DNA of 64,000 nt from Armadillidium nasatum (Eukaryota > Arthropoda > Malacostraca > Isopoda > Armadillidiidae): positions 1-64,000 of the forward strand of contig SEYY01000831.1 in NCBI GenBank assembly GCA_009176605.1, given 5' to 3'. Positions 33,165 through 60,090 of the stretch are shown in pieces (the stretch's first letter is position 1; each line of letters starts with the position of its first letter). Both the position numbers and the translations under genes were made by a program. The notes below the pieces were generated by a model. That model was not told where the DNA came from. It saw only the letters and a list, made by a program, of their open reading frames with translations, and searched no databases.

Positions 33165-33800
33165 TTGTGGACAGTGGCATGATGTCGCAGATTCAGGGTT
33201 GTGTGTGTATATGTATGTGCGTGTGCTCATTTGCACACGTGGCATCACCAAGAGGGCCTTATAACATTGCAATGTTCAAAGTGGCTCTTGCAATGACACC
33301 TTACCCTCAGTGCCAGATGTCGCTGGCACTCCCCTCACCTCAAATCGGCATGATTACTCTTAATGCCAAGTGCTAGAAAATGGTGCCTCATGCTAGAAAG
33401 TGCTAAAAATGGTACTCAGGAAAGAGCATTAGTTAGGCCCTGGCAGTAGCATTATAAGGCCATGAATGCCAAATAAGGGATGGCACTGACCGTGGGAAAA
33501 AGGTAAAGAACAGAGCGGAGCTTAAGGGATTAAAGAGCTAAAAAGGTAAAAAAGGGGCGGATTTTAGAGGATTAAGTGCCAAAAGTGGGCGGATCTTAAC
33601 CGGAAGTGACCATAAATACCACAAAGGTAAACTCAAAATGCTCCATACAAACCGCAAAGCAAAATAAAAAATAAAAAAAAATAAAAAAAAATAAAAAAAA
33701 ATAAAAAAAAATTAAGGAAAGAGCGTTGGGGTCAATTTCCCCTCACTTAGCACTTGCACTTTCCTTAGTGCGACGAGGCACTGGCACTACCTTCAAAAGT
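33165..33800 (+). repeat. TGACGTCA repeat family, copy 5 (longest)
   Basis: Carries a GT tract, caccttaccctcagtgccag, tcgctggcactcccctcacc, tgctagaaagtgctaaaaat and ctcaggaaagagcatta, in the same order as the copy at 21485. It lacks a perfect TGACGTCA but has the matching position (atgatgtcgcag). Ends near an (aaaaaat)n stretch at 33660-33715. Confidence 0.65.
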
Positions 33801-33879
33801 ATGACCCGCACTAACACTGACACCTACTTTTAAAAGTATGGCCCTACTACTCATTATATATAAATAAGAAAATACCTGA

Positions 33880-35840
<1,961 letters not shown>

Positions 35841-35845
35841 CGCAG

Positions 35846-35939
35846 TAGCTACTTTTATTCAATCAAAGATATCAATATTGGAGGAAGATGTATTTGCAAT
35901 GGTCATGCAAAGGACTGTAAACTTCTGCTAGGGAAGCAG
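35846..35939 (+). CDS. LAMA: Laminin alpha chain, exon 3 of 4 (LN/LE junction)
   Basis: This 94-base exon gives [15 protein letters not shown] and then CNGHAKDC. It is the conserved YYSIKD-I-GG segment that closes the LN domain plus the first cysteines of the first laminin-type EGF (LE) module. One base at the start completes the split codon from exon 2. The exon then runs 31 codons and ends in phase 0 before gtttgt, a weak donor. The acceptor is ttccgcag, and the (TA)n array 35721-35838 ends seven bases before the exon, so there is no ordinary pyrimidine tract. Splicing at the next AG (35848) would break the phase, so 35846 is preferred. Confidence 0.93.
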
Positions 35940-35954
35940 GTTTGTTTTTAAAAT

Positions 35955-35972
35955 TATTATTATCATTATTAC

Positions 35973-36043
<71 letters not shown>
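35955..36043. repeat. (ATT)n array after exon 3
   Basis: Begins about 15 bases into the intron downstream of laminin exon 3. Confidence 0.95.
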
Positions 36044-36045
<2 letters not shown>

Positions 36046-36439
36046 CATGTAAATTCCAAGCAATAAACCACCTAAATAATCAGACTGAGTGAGGAATAGT
36101 TCTATAAAATAACAGCAACCTCAAAACTCCTTTCTGTAGATTACTAAAGCACGACAATCAGTAAGTTACACTTCCGTCATACTACCCATATAAATTTTTT
36201 AAAAAACCTCTATGATAAAGCCAATGGTATACCATAGGGACCCATGCAATCAAAGTCTAATAGGTCCCAATGGCAAAACCAAATGTGACCATGGCATTTT
36301 TGTTATCAGACTCTTCTAAGTTTCATAAGGAATTTAAGTTATTTTTTTTCTATGTCAAACCTTTTATCCCCTATTGAAAAACCTGTAGAAAAACCTATGA
36401 ATCCCATGCACGAACCTATGTATAATTTAAAATAAAAAG

Positions 36440-36580
36440 ACTACAGTTTATAGTGAGCTTTGGTTGCTAATGCAATCAAATAAATAGACTAAAGCATAGA
36501 GTGAGCTTTGGTTTCTAATTTAATCAAATAAATAAACTGCAGCCTATAGTGAGCTTTAGTTGCTAATGTAATCCTCTTTT
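36440..36580. repeat. 48-bp tandem repeat, three copies
   Basis: The segment agtgagctttggttgctaat recurs at 36452, 36500 and 36548 with small changes. Confidence 0.85.
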
Positions 36581-36664
36581 TATACAATGTACTCTCGTGG
36601 ACAGGAATAACGCACTATTGCTTTGGTCGATCATTTTTCAAAGTAACATGGGTCTAATTTTTAG

Positions 36665-37618
<954 letters not shown>

Positions 37619-37769
37619 TAGAGGTGGACCGGATATCCGCATCCGCATCCGCAACTGCGGATATCCGCATCATTTTTCCAATATCCGCATCCGCGGATAT
37701 CCGCAATTGGATATCCGCAACCGCATCAGCATCCGCGGATAGTAATAAAAGTGTTCAAGGCAAAAAAAG

Positions 37770-38724
37770 TTGGAAAAACAGATAAATGAGCTGAAGAAAA
37801 TACAAACAAGATTAAATGTTCGTCCACTTTCTGTCATGCAAGATATTCAAACACGCTGGAATAGTAGTTTGCATATGCTTGAGAGGATGAGCGAAATTAA
37901 TGAGGCCATTTGCCTTTATGCTTCAAGCAGCACAAAAATAAAGCCTCTAACAGCTGACGAAAATGACATTTTAAATAATTGTATTAATATCCTTAAGCCT
38001 TTTGAAGAATTAACAAAGACTATAAGTTCAGCTGAATCATGTTTGTCAGATGTAATACCACTTGTTTCAACATTGAAAGTTGTGTTAACAAATGTTATTA
38101 AGTCTAAGGGAGTTTCAAGGATGACTGAAACATTAATGAAGGAGATGAACGACAGATTTGAAAACCTGGAAAATGATGATGCTTTTACAACTGCAACCTT
38201 TTTAGATCCTAGGTACAAAACAAAATTTTTTTAAACCACTTGTTTCTCAGAATGTTAAAATCAAATTAGGATGCTTATGCGATGAGATGATAGAAACAGC
38301 TAAAATAACGCCTTTCAAGAAAAAGCAAAAGCTGTCAGATACAAAATAAACAAAATCTGTTAGCTTAAGCATTGCTAAATCAATGAAAGATCTTCTATCT
38401 TCCAGCAGCGATGAAGAATCACAGTCAGAAGTGTCAAAGGTTACAATATCGATTATTGAAAATTATCTGAAACTCCCACGTTTGGAGGCAGATAAAGACC
38501 AACTGGTTTGGTGGAGAGATAATTGCAAAAGTTTCCCTTTTCTTGCTGAGCTGGCAAGAACTTATTTAGCAAGTCCTTCAACTAGTGTTGCTAGTGAGCG
38601 TCTTTTCAGTGGAGCAGGCCTCATTTACGACGAAAAGCGAACCACACTTTCGCCTGAAAGAGCCCAAAAGCTTTTATTTCTAAAAAATAACTTACCATTT
38701 ATTAACTTCAAATGGAATATGTAA
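37770..38724 (+). pseudogene. hAT transposase C-terminal part
   Basis: Two open frames with a short interrupted stretch between them (stops near 38233 and 38348): MQDIQTRWNSSLHMLERM and AFTTATFLDPRYKTKFF, then WWRDNCKSFPFLAELARTYL and ASPSTSVASERLFSGAG. The last is the hAT dimerisation region. The BED finger and the N-terminal catalytic segment are missing. Confidence 0.87.
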
Positions 38725-38759
38725 AACTGTGAAGTGTGAAGGTAATACTGAATTACTGG

Positions 38760-38877
<118 letters not shown>

Positions 38878-39127
38878 ACCTTTATCCAAATGGGTGAAGT
38901 GGAGGTTGGTGAAAGAGGTTGGTGGGGTGTTCAAGAGATAGGTTCCCGTCCCACACCCTGGTAACATAGATTCTGGATATTATATTTAAAATTCCAAGAA
39001 TCTATGGCAAAAACTCTTAAAAAATTAAACTATCCGCATCCGCATCCGCATCTGCGGATATCCGCAATTGAATATCCGCATCCGCATCCGCATCCGCGGA
39101 TAGTAAAAAATTACTATCCGGTCCACC

Positions 39128-39800
<673 letters not shown>

Positions 39801-39814
39801 AGGAGTGGATAAGA

Positions 39815-40345
39815 AATGAAGTATGAGAGAGAAGGTTATTAATAAAAAGCAAAAAAGGTGTTGGGGATTGGAAAGTTTGGAAATCAAAGCTTTGCGACAG
39901 ACTCTATCGAAAGCTTTCGATATGTCCAGCGCGATAGCAATAGATTCACCGAAATGAAGAAGAGCGGAGGAACAAAAGTCAGAAAGAAGAGAAAGAAAAT
40001 CACCAGTAGAGCGTTTCTTACAAAAGCCATACTGGCGAATTGAGATGTTTCCAAATATTCCTGTTCAAGATAGATTCAAAATCTTTGGAAATAACGGAGG
40101 TTAAAGGAATTTGAGACGATAGTTAGAGGGTTGAGACGGGTCCCCCTTTTTCGGCACAGGCTGAATGAGCGCACGTTTCCAGTAAGAACTGAAGGCTGAA
40201 GTAAAAAGACATTGACTAACTAGTTTACCAAGGAAGGGTGCAAGCTCTGAAGCATAAGTTTTAAGAACCACAGGAAGGATACCATTAGGACCTTACGCCT
40301 TCCTAATGTTAAGTTTTGAGGGAGCAGAAAAGACGTTTTTAGAAG
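39815..40345 (-). mobile_element. LINE-B copy 3, RT fragment
   Basis: The minus strand shows decayed [53 protein letters not shown] and ALDISKAFDRV. It is truncated at both ends, joined to an RTE fragment on one side and a TA array on the other. Confidence 0.75.
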
Positions 40346-41623
<1,278 letters not shown>

Positions 41624-41789
41624 TCAGACTGCACTTTGATATCCTTAAATATTTTAAAAACTACTATGCGTACGTTAAAAAGGATAACATTTTTGGAATC
41701 CTTGAAGAATTTTGATAAAGAAAATTATAAAAGATGTGAAAATAAGATAAAAAAAATTGTTTGTGTACGATAATTGAGGAAAATTCTGG

Positions 41790-41910
<121 letters not shown>

Positions 41911-41929
41911 TAGTTTTTTTGTGAACCTA

Positions 41930-42036
41930 GTTCGACTTATCATAACCTGACGACCGAATATTGCCGTGGGATACAAGCCTAACTGATTGATGGAATGTTG
42001 CCGTGGGATACAAGCCTACTACCATATTACACCATA
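41930..42036. repeat. Module shared with 5933-6060 and 61652-61765
   Basis: Contains ttcgacttatcataacctga and two copies of ttgccgtgggatacaagcct. At 61652 the same module lies inverted, again between (TA)n and (ATT)n. Confidence 0.7.
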
Positions 42037-42038
42037 TA

Positions 42039-42041
<3 letters not shown>

Positions 42042-42107
<66 letters not shown>

Positions 42108-42140
42108 ATATATATTATATATTTATATATATTTATATAT
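42042..42140. repeat. (TA)n array with slips
   Basis: TA repeat inside the foldback element. Confidence 0.9.
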
Positions 42141-42418
42141 TTCACATATATTTTACAAATTTCTTATTCAATCGCGAAATTCATCTTACTCTAAAATCGC
42201 GAAATTAATCTCAGAAAAAGAGACGCTGCCAGACGTACGAAGTCGTGAAACGTATTAAAAAATATAAATTGCCTAGTTATTAAAATTATTATATGTTTTT
42301 TTTTTTTAATTCCCAATTTTTGTTTATCAAAATTCTTCAAGGATTCCAAAAATGTTATCCTTTTTAACGTACGTTTAGTAGTTTTTTAAATATTTAAGGA
42401 TATCAAAGTGCAGTCTAG

Positions 42419-42525
<107 letters not shown>

Positions 42526-42660
42526 AAACAAACTTTTAACAATACTAACTATTCTTACAAGCTTTTTTAATAACCTTCATTTTTATTACTCGTAATATTT
42601 TTAAATTCTAGGAGTTTGTCTGAACTGTTCTTTTAACAACATGCTCTTCAGAATTTGAAC

Positions 42661-43165
<505 letters not shown>

Positions 43166-43375
43166 TTTTCATTCTAATATGGTGATACCCAGAGAGTGAA
43201 TTTCCAAGGTTAGTTGGAGATTCACAGCTGAACATCCAACCTATGACATGAATTTGTTTGTATAATAAATTAGAAGAAATAGAGAAATTTAAAGTAGTAG
43301 AGGAAACTTATTCTAACAAATTGTTTGAACACAACCTTAAATTTACATAAAAATTTTTAAATCACACACACACAC

Positions 43376-43487
<112 letters not shown>

Positions 43488-43489
43488 CA

Positions 43490-48406
<4,917 letters not shown>

Positions 48407-48489
48407 AAGTATATAGAAGACGAGATTGCACCGTAGTGCCTTAGTTATATTGTATGAATTTAGGTATACAATCCTAGCCTAGGCTTGTA

Positions 48490-49796
48490 AAGGGTGGTTA
48501 AATTGTATGGGCCGATGTTGAATGTGAACCACACCTAAACGTCAAGTTTTTTACTGCATTTCATTTGACTTTTTTCAATTTCAGACTTACTCAATTTGAA
48601 CCATGGAAAGATACACAATGGAGCAACGTGTTAAAGTTATTCAGGCTTATTATGAAAATGGGCGTTCAAATCAAAATGCATATCGTGCACTTCGTGATTT
48701 TTTTGGTCAATTTAATCGTCCAAATGTGCGTACAATCGGAAAAATCGTGAAAAAATTTGAGCAAACCGGGTCTGTAGGAGATTTGAAAAGACCAGTGCAT
48801 GCTCGTACAGCTCGTACTGCAGAAAATATTGCTGCTGTTCGCGATAGTGTGGCTGAGGAGCCATCCACTTCAACTCGTCGTCGTGCCCAACAATTGCACC
48901 TCTCACGCTCGTCGTTGATGAACATTATGCATAAAGACTTGCATTTAAACGCTTACAAGGTGCAATTGACTCAAGAACTAAAGCCTCTTGACCATACAAA
49001 ACGTCGTCAATGGTCAGAATGGTGGCAAGAAATGGCAACAGTGGATGATCAATTTTCGAGGAAAATCATCTTCAGTGATGAGGCACATTTTCACCTCAGT
49101 GGATTCGTCAATAAGCAGAATTGCCGCATTTGGGCGAATGCTAATCCAAGAGTGATTGTCGAAAAACCAATGCACCCACAAAGAGTGACTGTTTGGTGTG
49201 GTTTATGGGCTGGCGGCATCATCGGGCCGTATTTTTTCCAAAATGAGGCCGGTCAGGCAGTTACTGTGAATGGTGTTCGCTATCGTGAGATGATAACGAA
49301 CTTTTTATGGCACGAATTGGAAGGTATGGATGTGGACGATATGTGGTTTCAACAGGACGGTGCCACTTGCCACACAGCTAACGAAACAATGGCTATTTTG
49401 CGCGACAAATTCAATGGCCGTGTTATCTCACGTGGTGGCGATGTCAATTGGCCGCCAAGATCATGTGATTTGACACCGTTGGACTTCTTTCTTTGGGGTT
49501 ATTTGAAAGAAAAGGTGTACGTCGATAAGCCAGCAACAATTCAAGAGCTAAAGGATGAGATAATTCGGCAACATTAACGGCATAGAACCCCAATTATGCC
49601 TCAGCGTCATCGAAAATTTGGATCCATCGGAATGGAGGTGTGCCGCCGAGGTCGCGGCGGCCATTTGGCCGATATTTTGTTCCATACATAATTGAACCAT
49701 ACCATATTATCATAATAAAAAGAAATGACAATAAATTCCTAAGTAATTTGTGTTTTATTCAAAATCAACATCGGCCCTTAAAATTTAACCACCCTT
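48490..49796 (+). mobile_element. Mariner-type transposon, 1307 bp, complete ends
   Basis: The TIRs begin aagggtggttaaatt and continue with gggccgatgttga on both sides. They are flanked by the TA target duplication at 48488-48489 and 49797-49798. It is the only full-length element with both ends and a nearly complete transposase in the window. The paralogous empty site at 484-498 confirms the ends. Confidence 0.93.
48603..49577 (+). CDS. Mariner-family transposase, DD41D spacing
   Basis: A 324-residue frame starting MERYTMEQRVKVIQAYYENG. An N-terminal helix-turn-helix pair (about residues 1-110) is followed by the catalytic core with FSDEAHFHLSGFVNKQN, QQDGATCHTA and PRSCDLTPLDFFLWGYLK. By my count 41 residues separate the second and third aspartates, as in rosa-like DD41D elements, where mariner proper has 34. 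The frame stops at IIRQH. The expected C-terminal extension (INGIEPQLCLSVIENL, then MEVCRRGRGGHLADILFH) lies in two other frames just downstream, so two small indels shorten the protein. The catalytic core is otherwise intact. Confidence 0.93.
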   Translation: MERYTMEQRVKVIQAYYENGRSNQNAYRALRDFFGQFNRPNVRTIGKIVKKFEQTGSVGDLKRPVHARTARTAENIAAVRDSVAEEPSTSTRRRAQQLHLSRSSLMNIMHKDLHLNAYKVQLTQELKPLDHTKRRQWSEWWQEMATVDDQFSRKIIFSDEAHFHLSGFVNKQNCRIWANANPRVIVEKPMHPQRVTVWCGLWAGGIIGPYFFQNEAGQAVTVNGVRYREMITNFLWHELEGMDVDDMWFQQDGATCHTANETMAILRDKFNGRVISRGGDVNWPPRSCDLTPLDFFLWGYLKEKVYVDKPATIQELKDEIIRQH

Positions 49797-49823
49797 TATA
49801 TAGTAGCCTATTTATTTCCTATG

Positions 49824-49950
<127 letters not shown>

Positions 49951-50854
49951 AGTAGTAGGTAGGTTGATTTTATTTCTTTCTTTATAGTCACAATGTTCTA
50001 GCAAGTATTTTTTTTCAAAGTTATAAAGTAGTTCCTTTCTGTTTAAATGTTATTTATATTATTAAATATCACAGTTTTTTAAAGCACTTTTCATTATTCT
50101 TCTAATGAAAACTTTAGGATTTTTCTGGCTAACTTGAAGTTCAATTTTACCGTGTACCTCCATTGTATACGCTAGTATAGCATAGAAAAGGGCTCTTGGT
50201 TAATTTTCGTTGGGGTCTAAAGTATTTTAAAATTTCATAAATTTCTAGTAATTCTTCATAAAATTTCAGTTTTTATTTTAATTTTCTATTTGAGGGTTCG
50301 TTTTATTTTATATGCTTAAACGTGGATGTTATGTTAAGAGTGGCTTGGTTACGATCTAGGCCTCGGTAATACAAATTGTTATTTTTAAAAATGACTTCTT
50401 TATTTTATTTTCAAAAAGCGTATTTTATTATTCTGTTGTAGTTTCATATAATTATTCTGACACTCTGGGGTCACCAGAACTGCAGTGTATGCAATGAATC
50501 AGCTCTGAGGTATGGGCATAAAGCAGCTTAGGTTTTTCTTATTTGTAAAAAGATAGATAAAATTTTTTCTTATTTATTCTACCTTTTGGTTTTATATTAT
50601 TTTGTTTCAGGAAATTGATACCATTAAATTTTGTAGTTGTTTATTTTCAAATTGTATATTTTGCAAAGTTTTTTTTACAGTATATCACAGTATTCACGAA
50701 ATTTTTAAAATCTAATAATGCTTGTCATGCCCCGATATATCATATACCTACAAGAACAATACATTAACAATCGATATATCAATCCTATAGTCGATATATC
50801 ATTCCTAAATATTATTGCAAATAATTACAAATATTACAAAATCGATATACTTTT

Positions 50855-51764
<910 letters not shown>

Positions 51765-52830
51765 GTTCTTGTTATTTTACCCTCGATCTGGTTCTCTGTC
51801 TGTCTGTCAGTCTCTCTCATTTAATTCTCTCTTTCCTTGTTTCCTTCTCTTTCTCCCTATCTTCTCCTCTTTCTCTTTGTCTATTTTTCTCTTTTTCTCT
51901 TCCTTTCCTCATTCCTTTCTGTATCTCCATCTCTTTTCCTCTCTGTTTCTCTTTTTCCTTCTATCTTTCTCCCTTTCTTTTATCTATATCTCTTTTCAAC
52001 TCTTTTCTCCTTTTTTCTTGTTTCCTTCTCTCTACTTTCTTTTTCTTTACCTTTATCTCTTCCTTATTCTATTTTCTAATACCTTTCTCCTCTTTCTCTT
52101 TCTATCTACCTTTTTCCTTTTTCTCTTCCTTTTTTCCCCTCCTATCTCTCTTTTCTCTCCTCTTTCTATTTTTATCTCTCCTCTCTATTTTTCTATTTTT
52201 CTCCCTTTCCCCTCTATTACTCCCTCTTTCTCTCTCCCCTCTCCATTTCTCTACTACTTTGTCTCTTATTTTCTCTCGTTCTCTATTATATCCTTCCCTC
52301 CTTCTTTCCCTTTTTTTTCTCCTTTTTCTCTTCCTCTCATGTTTCCTTTTTGGAAATTTCTATTTTTTCTTTTCTTTCTCTTCTCTCTCCCTCTCTCTTC
52401 CTCCATGTTTTTCTCTTTCCTTCTCACCCTCGCTTTTCCTTTTATTTTATCTCCCTCTTTCTGTCTCTCTCTTTCTTTGTTTCCCTCTCTTTTTTTCCTC
52501 TTCTCTCTCTACCTCATTCTTTTTTTTTTTACTACTCTTTTCCTTCATTCTTTCTCGTTCTTTTTATCCCTACTTCTCTTCTTTTCTCTCCTCTTCTCCC
52601 TCTTTCTCGCTCTCTCTCCTTTTATTTCTCCTCTTTCTCTTCTCTTTCTTTCTCTCCCTTTTTTATTCTATCTCCCTCTTTTAATTCCTATAATCAGTTT
52701 TATCTCCCTCCCTCTCTTGATTACCTCTATCTATTTCCCCTTCTCACACTCTGTTTCTTTCTTTCCCACAAGTATTCTTTTTTTATATTTTTCTTCCAGC
52801 TATTTCTTATAAGCAATCACCTGTTCTTTC
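51765..52830. repeat. Pyrimidine-rich tract, about 1 kb of ctttctctctcc
   Basis: The + strand is overwhelmingly C and T in irregular ttctctt/ccctctttct units, with scattered A and very few G. All three + frames stay open for long stretches and give S/F/L-rich pseudo-proteins. These frames are a consequence of composition. Confidence 0.9.
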
Positions 52831-53316
52831 TCGACCATTTTTCGCTTTCAAATTACAAATCGAACATTTCATTCACGAACTATACAATACTAGGGGTAAT
52901 CAACGCTACATTGCACACCTTTGTGTTTGAATGTTTGAACTAAATCCACCCCTTATTATAGAAATCTAAGTTCTAAATATAATTTGTGCAACTTAGTTTA
53001 TAAAAAAAAAAAAAAAAAATTACTGCCCACATTTCCTCGACTAGCAAATATTTCATTTATTCTAACTTAAAAAACTTACTCCACAAATCTAACATTCAAC
53101 ATCTTAAAATCTCCAAGGCACACATTGTATATTGAATACACTGACAATCAATCTGATAGCCCAAAATTAAAACATGTTCTCTACTCCTACCCATTGAATT
53201 AAGCTATCTATATGAAGACTCTGGGTGTTTCAAGTTAATATGTTATTGATACCCTTATTTAAATGTGTTAACATCAGAAATTTTCCGAAGCACTCGGAAG
53301 ACTTAAACCTTTCCAC
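52831..53316. other. No gene recognised
   Basis: AT-rich sequence with an A-run near 53003-53020. Ends at an LTR. Confidence 0.35.
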
Positions 53317-53840
53317 TGTAGCTAGCAGGACTCTTCGCTCTTAACTGTATTAGTTTGCACTGCGGAATAGAACTAATTTCTCGTTCCCGCCTTTTACGCT
53401 GTGAAGGACGCCTCACTCTAATATAATCTTACTTGTGTGTACGCCGCTTACTTTGTGTTTTACTGCTACTCGTAGTTAATCTTTATTTATTCAACAATAA
53501 CTACCAATGATTATTTGTCATTGTTTCTATTACACAAATATCGCTATATTGCATATTAAGCAATATTTGTATATTCTGCACAGTGTCCTTCAGAGTGATC
53601 ATTGCCATCAGAAGATACTTCTGGCCCTTCTGTACACTGCAGAATATCCTCAGCCATCAAGGAATTCCTCCCTTCTTTGGCACAGCCAGTGTAACACATT
53701 ACTAGATAGGGTTCCTGTCATTATTTCTGTCTTTATTCTTGTTGAACAATTCAGAACTGCATTTTTGTACAAAATAAAGAACCAATCCCAGCCTTCGTTA
53801 TTGTACCTACACTTACCATCTAAGTGCCTGCCAACCATCA
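53317..53840 (+). repeat. 5' LTR of gag-only element
   Basis: Starts tgtagctagcaggactct and ends ctgccaaccatca. Same length as the 3' LTR. Confidence 0.85.
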
Positions 53841-54064
53841 ACCATAAAGTGGTCACCCAAGGAGAGTTGGTTCTGGATTGGAAGCAGCAGGACATAGCAA
53901 CTTCAACACTGGAACCCTTCTAGTGGGCCTCTTTCACATAAATTATTTACTTAAAATTTTTATTTTTATTTTTAATTATTTTATTTTTTATCTCATATAT
54001 ATATTTTACATATTTGCACATTAATATTTCTTTTTATTAATTTATTTTATTTTTTATTTTTTTC

Positions 54065-54194
<130 letters not shown>

Positions 54195-55199
54195 ACTATT
54201 TTTACTTGTAATTGTCTTATTATCTTTATTATTATATACATTATGTCAACTAATGATACTCCCCCACCTTCTACACAACTGCCTGCACCCTTCTTTCCGC
54301 GCTACATCCCTGATGATGTAAAGTTGTGGCTTCTTCAGCTTGAAGCCATTTTTCCATTGGCTTACACCTCTGAAGTCAAGTTTAGGGCTCTTGTTTCCCT
54401 TCTTCCTCCAGAGGTCCTTCGCGTGGTCAAGGACGTATTGCCTAGCTTCCAGGTGGCTCAAGACCCTTACACAGCATTAAGGACATAGCTGTTGCTAAGG
54501 GTCGCTACTTCTAGGGAGGAGAGAATTGCTCAGCTTTTGAGTGGTGAAGCCCTTGGAGCCCGCACTCCAAGGCAGCTCATGACTCATTTGCTGGGTCAAT
54601 TAGGGTCTCCGCCCACAGACTCTGAGACCCTTCTCATTAGAGAGCTCTTCCTTAAGAAGTTACCTGCGAATGCAAAGGGAATCCTCGCGGCTACTTCTCC
54701 TTCGACACCTCTTCAGGAGATTGCTTCAATCGCAGACAGAATCTCTCGCACTTACCATTCTTCCCCGGTTCCTATTTCTGCTGCGACTTCTTCTTCTGTA
54801 CCTTCTACTTTCTCTCTACCTCTTGCACCTACTTTCACTCCTTCTGCTGTCGCTTCTGCCTCTGCACTTCCTCCTTCAGATCTGGCACATGACCTACATA
54901 CTCGAGTTGTTGCCTAGAATCCAAAGTGGGTTCACTTCAAGCCTCGATCAACTCTCTCATTATTCCCATTTCTTCTTCTAACCGTGCCCGTTCTTCTACC
55001 CCTTCTGCTCGTTCAGGTACTCCACACGGTCGTGCCCCCTCACCTTCTCGCAGAAGGGATTCTCCTCTGTGTGACTACCATAGCACATTTGGGGATCGCT
55101 CTCTTAAGTGTAACAAGCCTTGTACTTACCAGGGAAACGTTCCGACCAGTCAGTGATTGCTGTAGCTGACACTGGTCTTGCTTCCCAACTTCAACAGCA

Positions 55200-55290
55200 A
55201 CCAACAACGACAACCAACCAACAACAACCAACCAACAACCAACCAACAACAACAACCAACCAACAACAACCAACAACCACCACCACCATC
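55200..55290. repeat. (CAACAAC/CAAC)n low-complexity stretch
   Basis: Irregular caac repeats near the end of the gag region encode Q/T/N/P-rich sequence. Confidence 0.8.
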
Positions 55291-55479
55291 ATCTCCTTCA
55301 ACTCCAGCTCCGCCTGCACCGCCTTCTTCACAGCGTTCTTCTGGTTCTTCTTTAACCTCTTCTTCGACTGGGAGACCTGCTCTTCGCCCTCCTATACTAC
55401 GTCGAACAAAGAGTGGCAGAACAGTTCGTCCTCCTCTTCGCTTCCGTCTTTAACCACTGCCACCTTTGGAGGGGGGTTC

Positions 55480-56003
55480 TGTAGCTAGCAGGACTCTTCG
55501 CTCTTAACTGTATTAGTTTGCACTGCGGAATAGAGCTAATTTCTCGTTCCCGCCTTTTACGCTGTGAAGGACGCCTCACTCTAATATAGGCTTACTTGTG
55601 TGAACGCCGCTCACTTTGTGTTTTACTGCTACTCGTAGTTAATCTTTATTTATTCAACAACAACTACCAGTGATTATTTGTCATTGTTTCTATTACACAA
55701 ATATCGCTATATTGCATATTAAGCAATATTTGTATATTATGCACAGTGTCCTTCAGAGTGATCATTGCCATCAGAAGATACTTCTGGCCCTTCTGTACAC
55801 TGCAGAATATCCTCAGCCATCAAGGAATTCCTCCCTTCTTTGGCACAGCCAGTGTGACACATTACTAGATAGGGTTCCTGTCATTATTCCTGTCTTTATT
55901 CTTGTTGAACAATTCAGAACTGTATTTTTGTATAAAATAAAGAACCAATCTCAGACTTCGCTATTGTACCTACACTTACCATCTAAGTGCCTGCCAACCA
56001 TCA
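55480..56003 (+). repeat. 3' LTR of gag-only element
   Basis: Starts tgtagctagcaggactct right after a purine tract and ends ctgccaaccatca. Immediately followed by LINE-D endonuclease sequence. Confidence 0.85.
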
Positions 56004-56009
56004 TCTATA

Positions 56010-58342
<2,333 letters not shown>

Positions 58343-59278
58343 TTGGTGACTTTGAAGTGCTAGAGAACGCCCGCCATCTTCGATTTTCCTTTATGCCGCT
58401 GTTTTGTTTTGCGCTACCGGATTGAACGCCATCTTCTCTCCGACTCTTCTAGGATCGTCGTCCTCCAGATTTATTACTCAAAAGACATCAATATTTGCGA
58501 ATTCCGGGAATATTTTTACTGTCAAGAGGCATCCTTCGCAATTTTGGTCTTGGTGGTCATTCGATGGTATACGCAATAAGTAACTTTCCCAAGTGGACAT
58601 CAGTGTCGTCATCACTTTATATGGCAAAAGGCTTACTTTTCTTAGATCTCTGGTAAGGTGGTCAGTATAACGGGGTTAAACGGGCAGATTGTCAAGAATA
58701 GGGGGCTACCGTTTTCTCTCTTTTCAGCTTGCAGTGAAGGTACTCATCCCCCATGCTTGGAGTTGGTCGTGCGCAAGTCGACTTTTACACTTCTCAGATT
58801 TCAACGTGTTCAGCGATGATTCCCCCCATTTCTTCCGGCCTCCTTTATGCTTTCCCCAAATTTGGGGGAGCTGAGATGTACAAGCAAGAAAAACTCATCC
58901 ATGAAATAATAATAATAACTATTATATATCAAATTTTTTTTTCTTTTTTTTTTTACAAAAATAAAACTTTATTTCATTTTTTTTAGTTAGCTTGTTCACT
59001 GCAGGATCTTAGGCTTGTTTTATTTTCAATACATTATAAATATATATATTTTTTTTCATTAATTATTGTCAAATTTATGTCATATGTTTTCAATATTATC
59101 AATCTCGTTCATTTTTTGTTTTGGTTTTGCAGGCTCCGAATTTTATTACCATTTATTTTTATTATCGCCATCTTTTATATTATCTTTTGAAATGCATTTC
59201 TACTTTCCTCTTCCTTTTTTTTCACGCCCTTCCTCTATAATCTCTTTCTACATATTTTTCTGTATGTTTTGTCTTGTG

Positions 59279-59420
59279 TTCTGGAGTTTTTCGATCAATT
59301 CTCGGGTTACCACCTCAGTCTTCATCGAGATTCTTCACTTTCATTGTTTTGTGTCCTTCTGGAGTTTTCGATCAATTCTCGGGTTACCACCTCAGTCTTC
59401 GTCGAGATTCTTCACTTTCT
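59279..59420 (+). repeat. Tandem duplication, about 77 bp x 2
   Basis: The segment tcgatcaattctcgggttac with flanks occurs twice in the interior of the LTR element. Confidence 0.85.
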
Positions 59421-59600
59421 TTCTCATGCCACACACACACGCACACTTTACCGCCTACTCTATTTTTACGCTCCTGTTCCGGATTTTGCTTCTTTCGTCA
59501 TTCAGTCGTCTGGGTAAGACCGCCTCTGACGATTTGTCGCAGGTTCAGAACATCTCTCTCTGTTTATCTTCCGTACTTCCAGTCTGTAGGTGGGAAGTGA

Positions 59601-60090
<490 letters not shown>

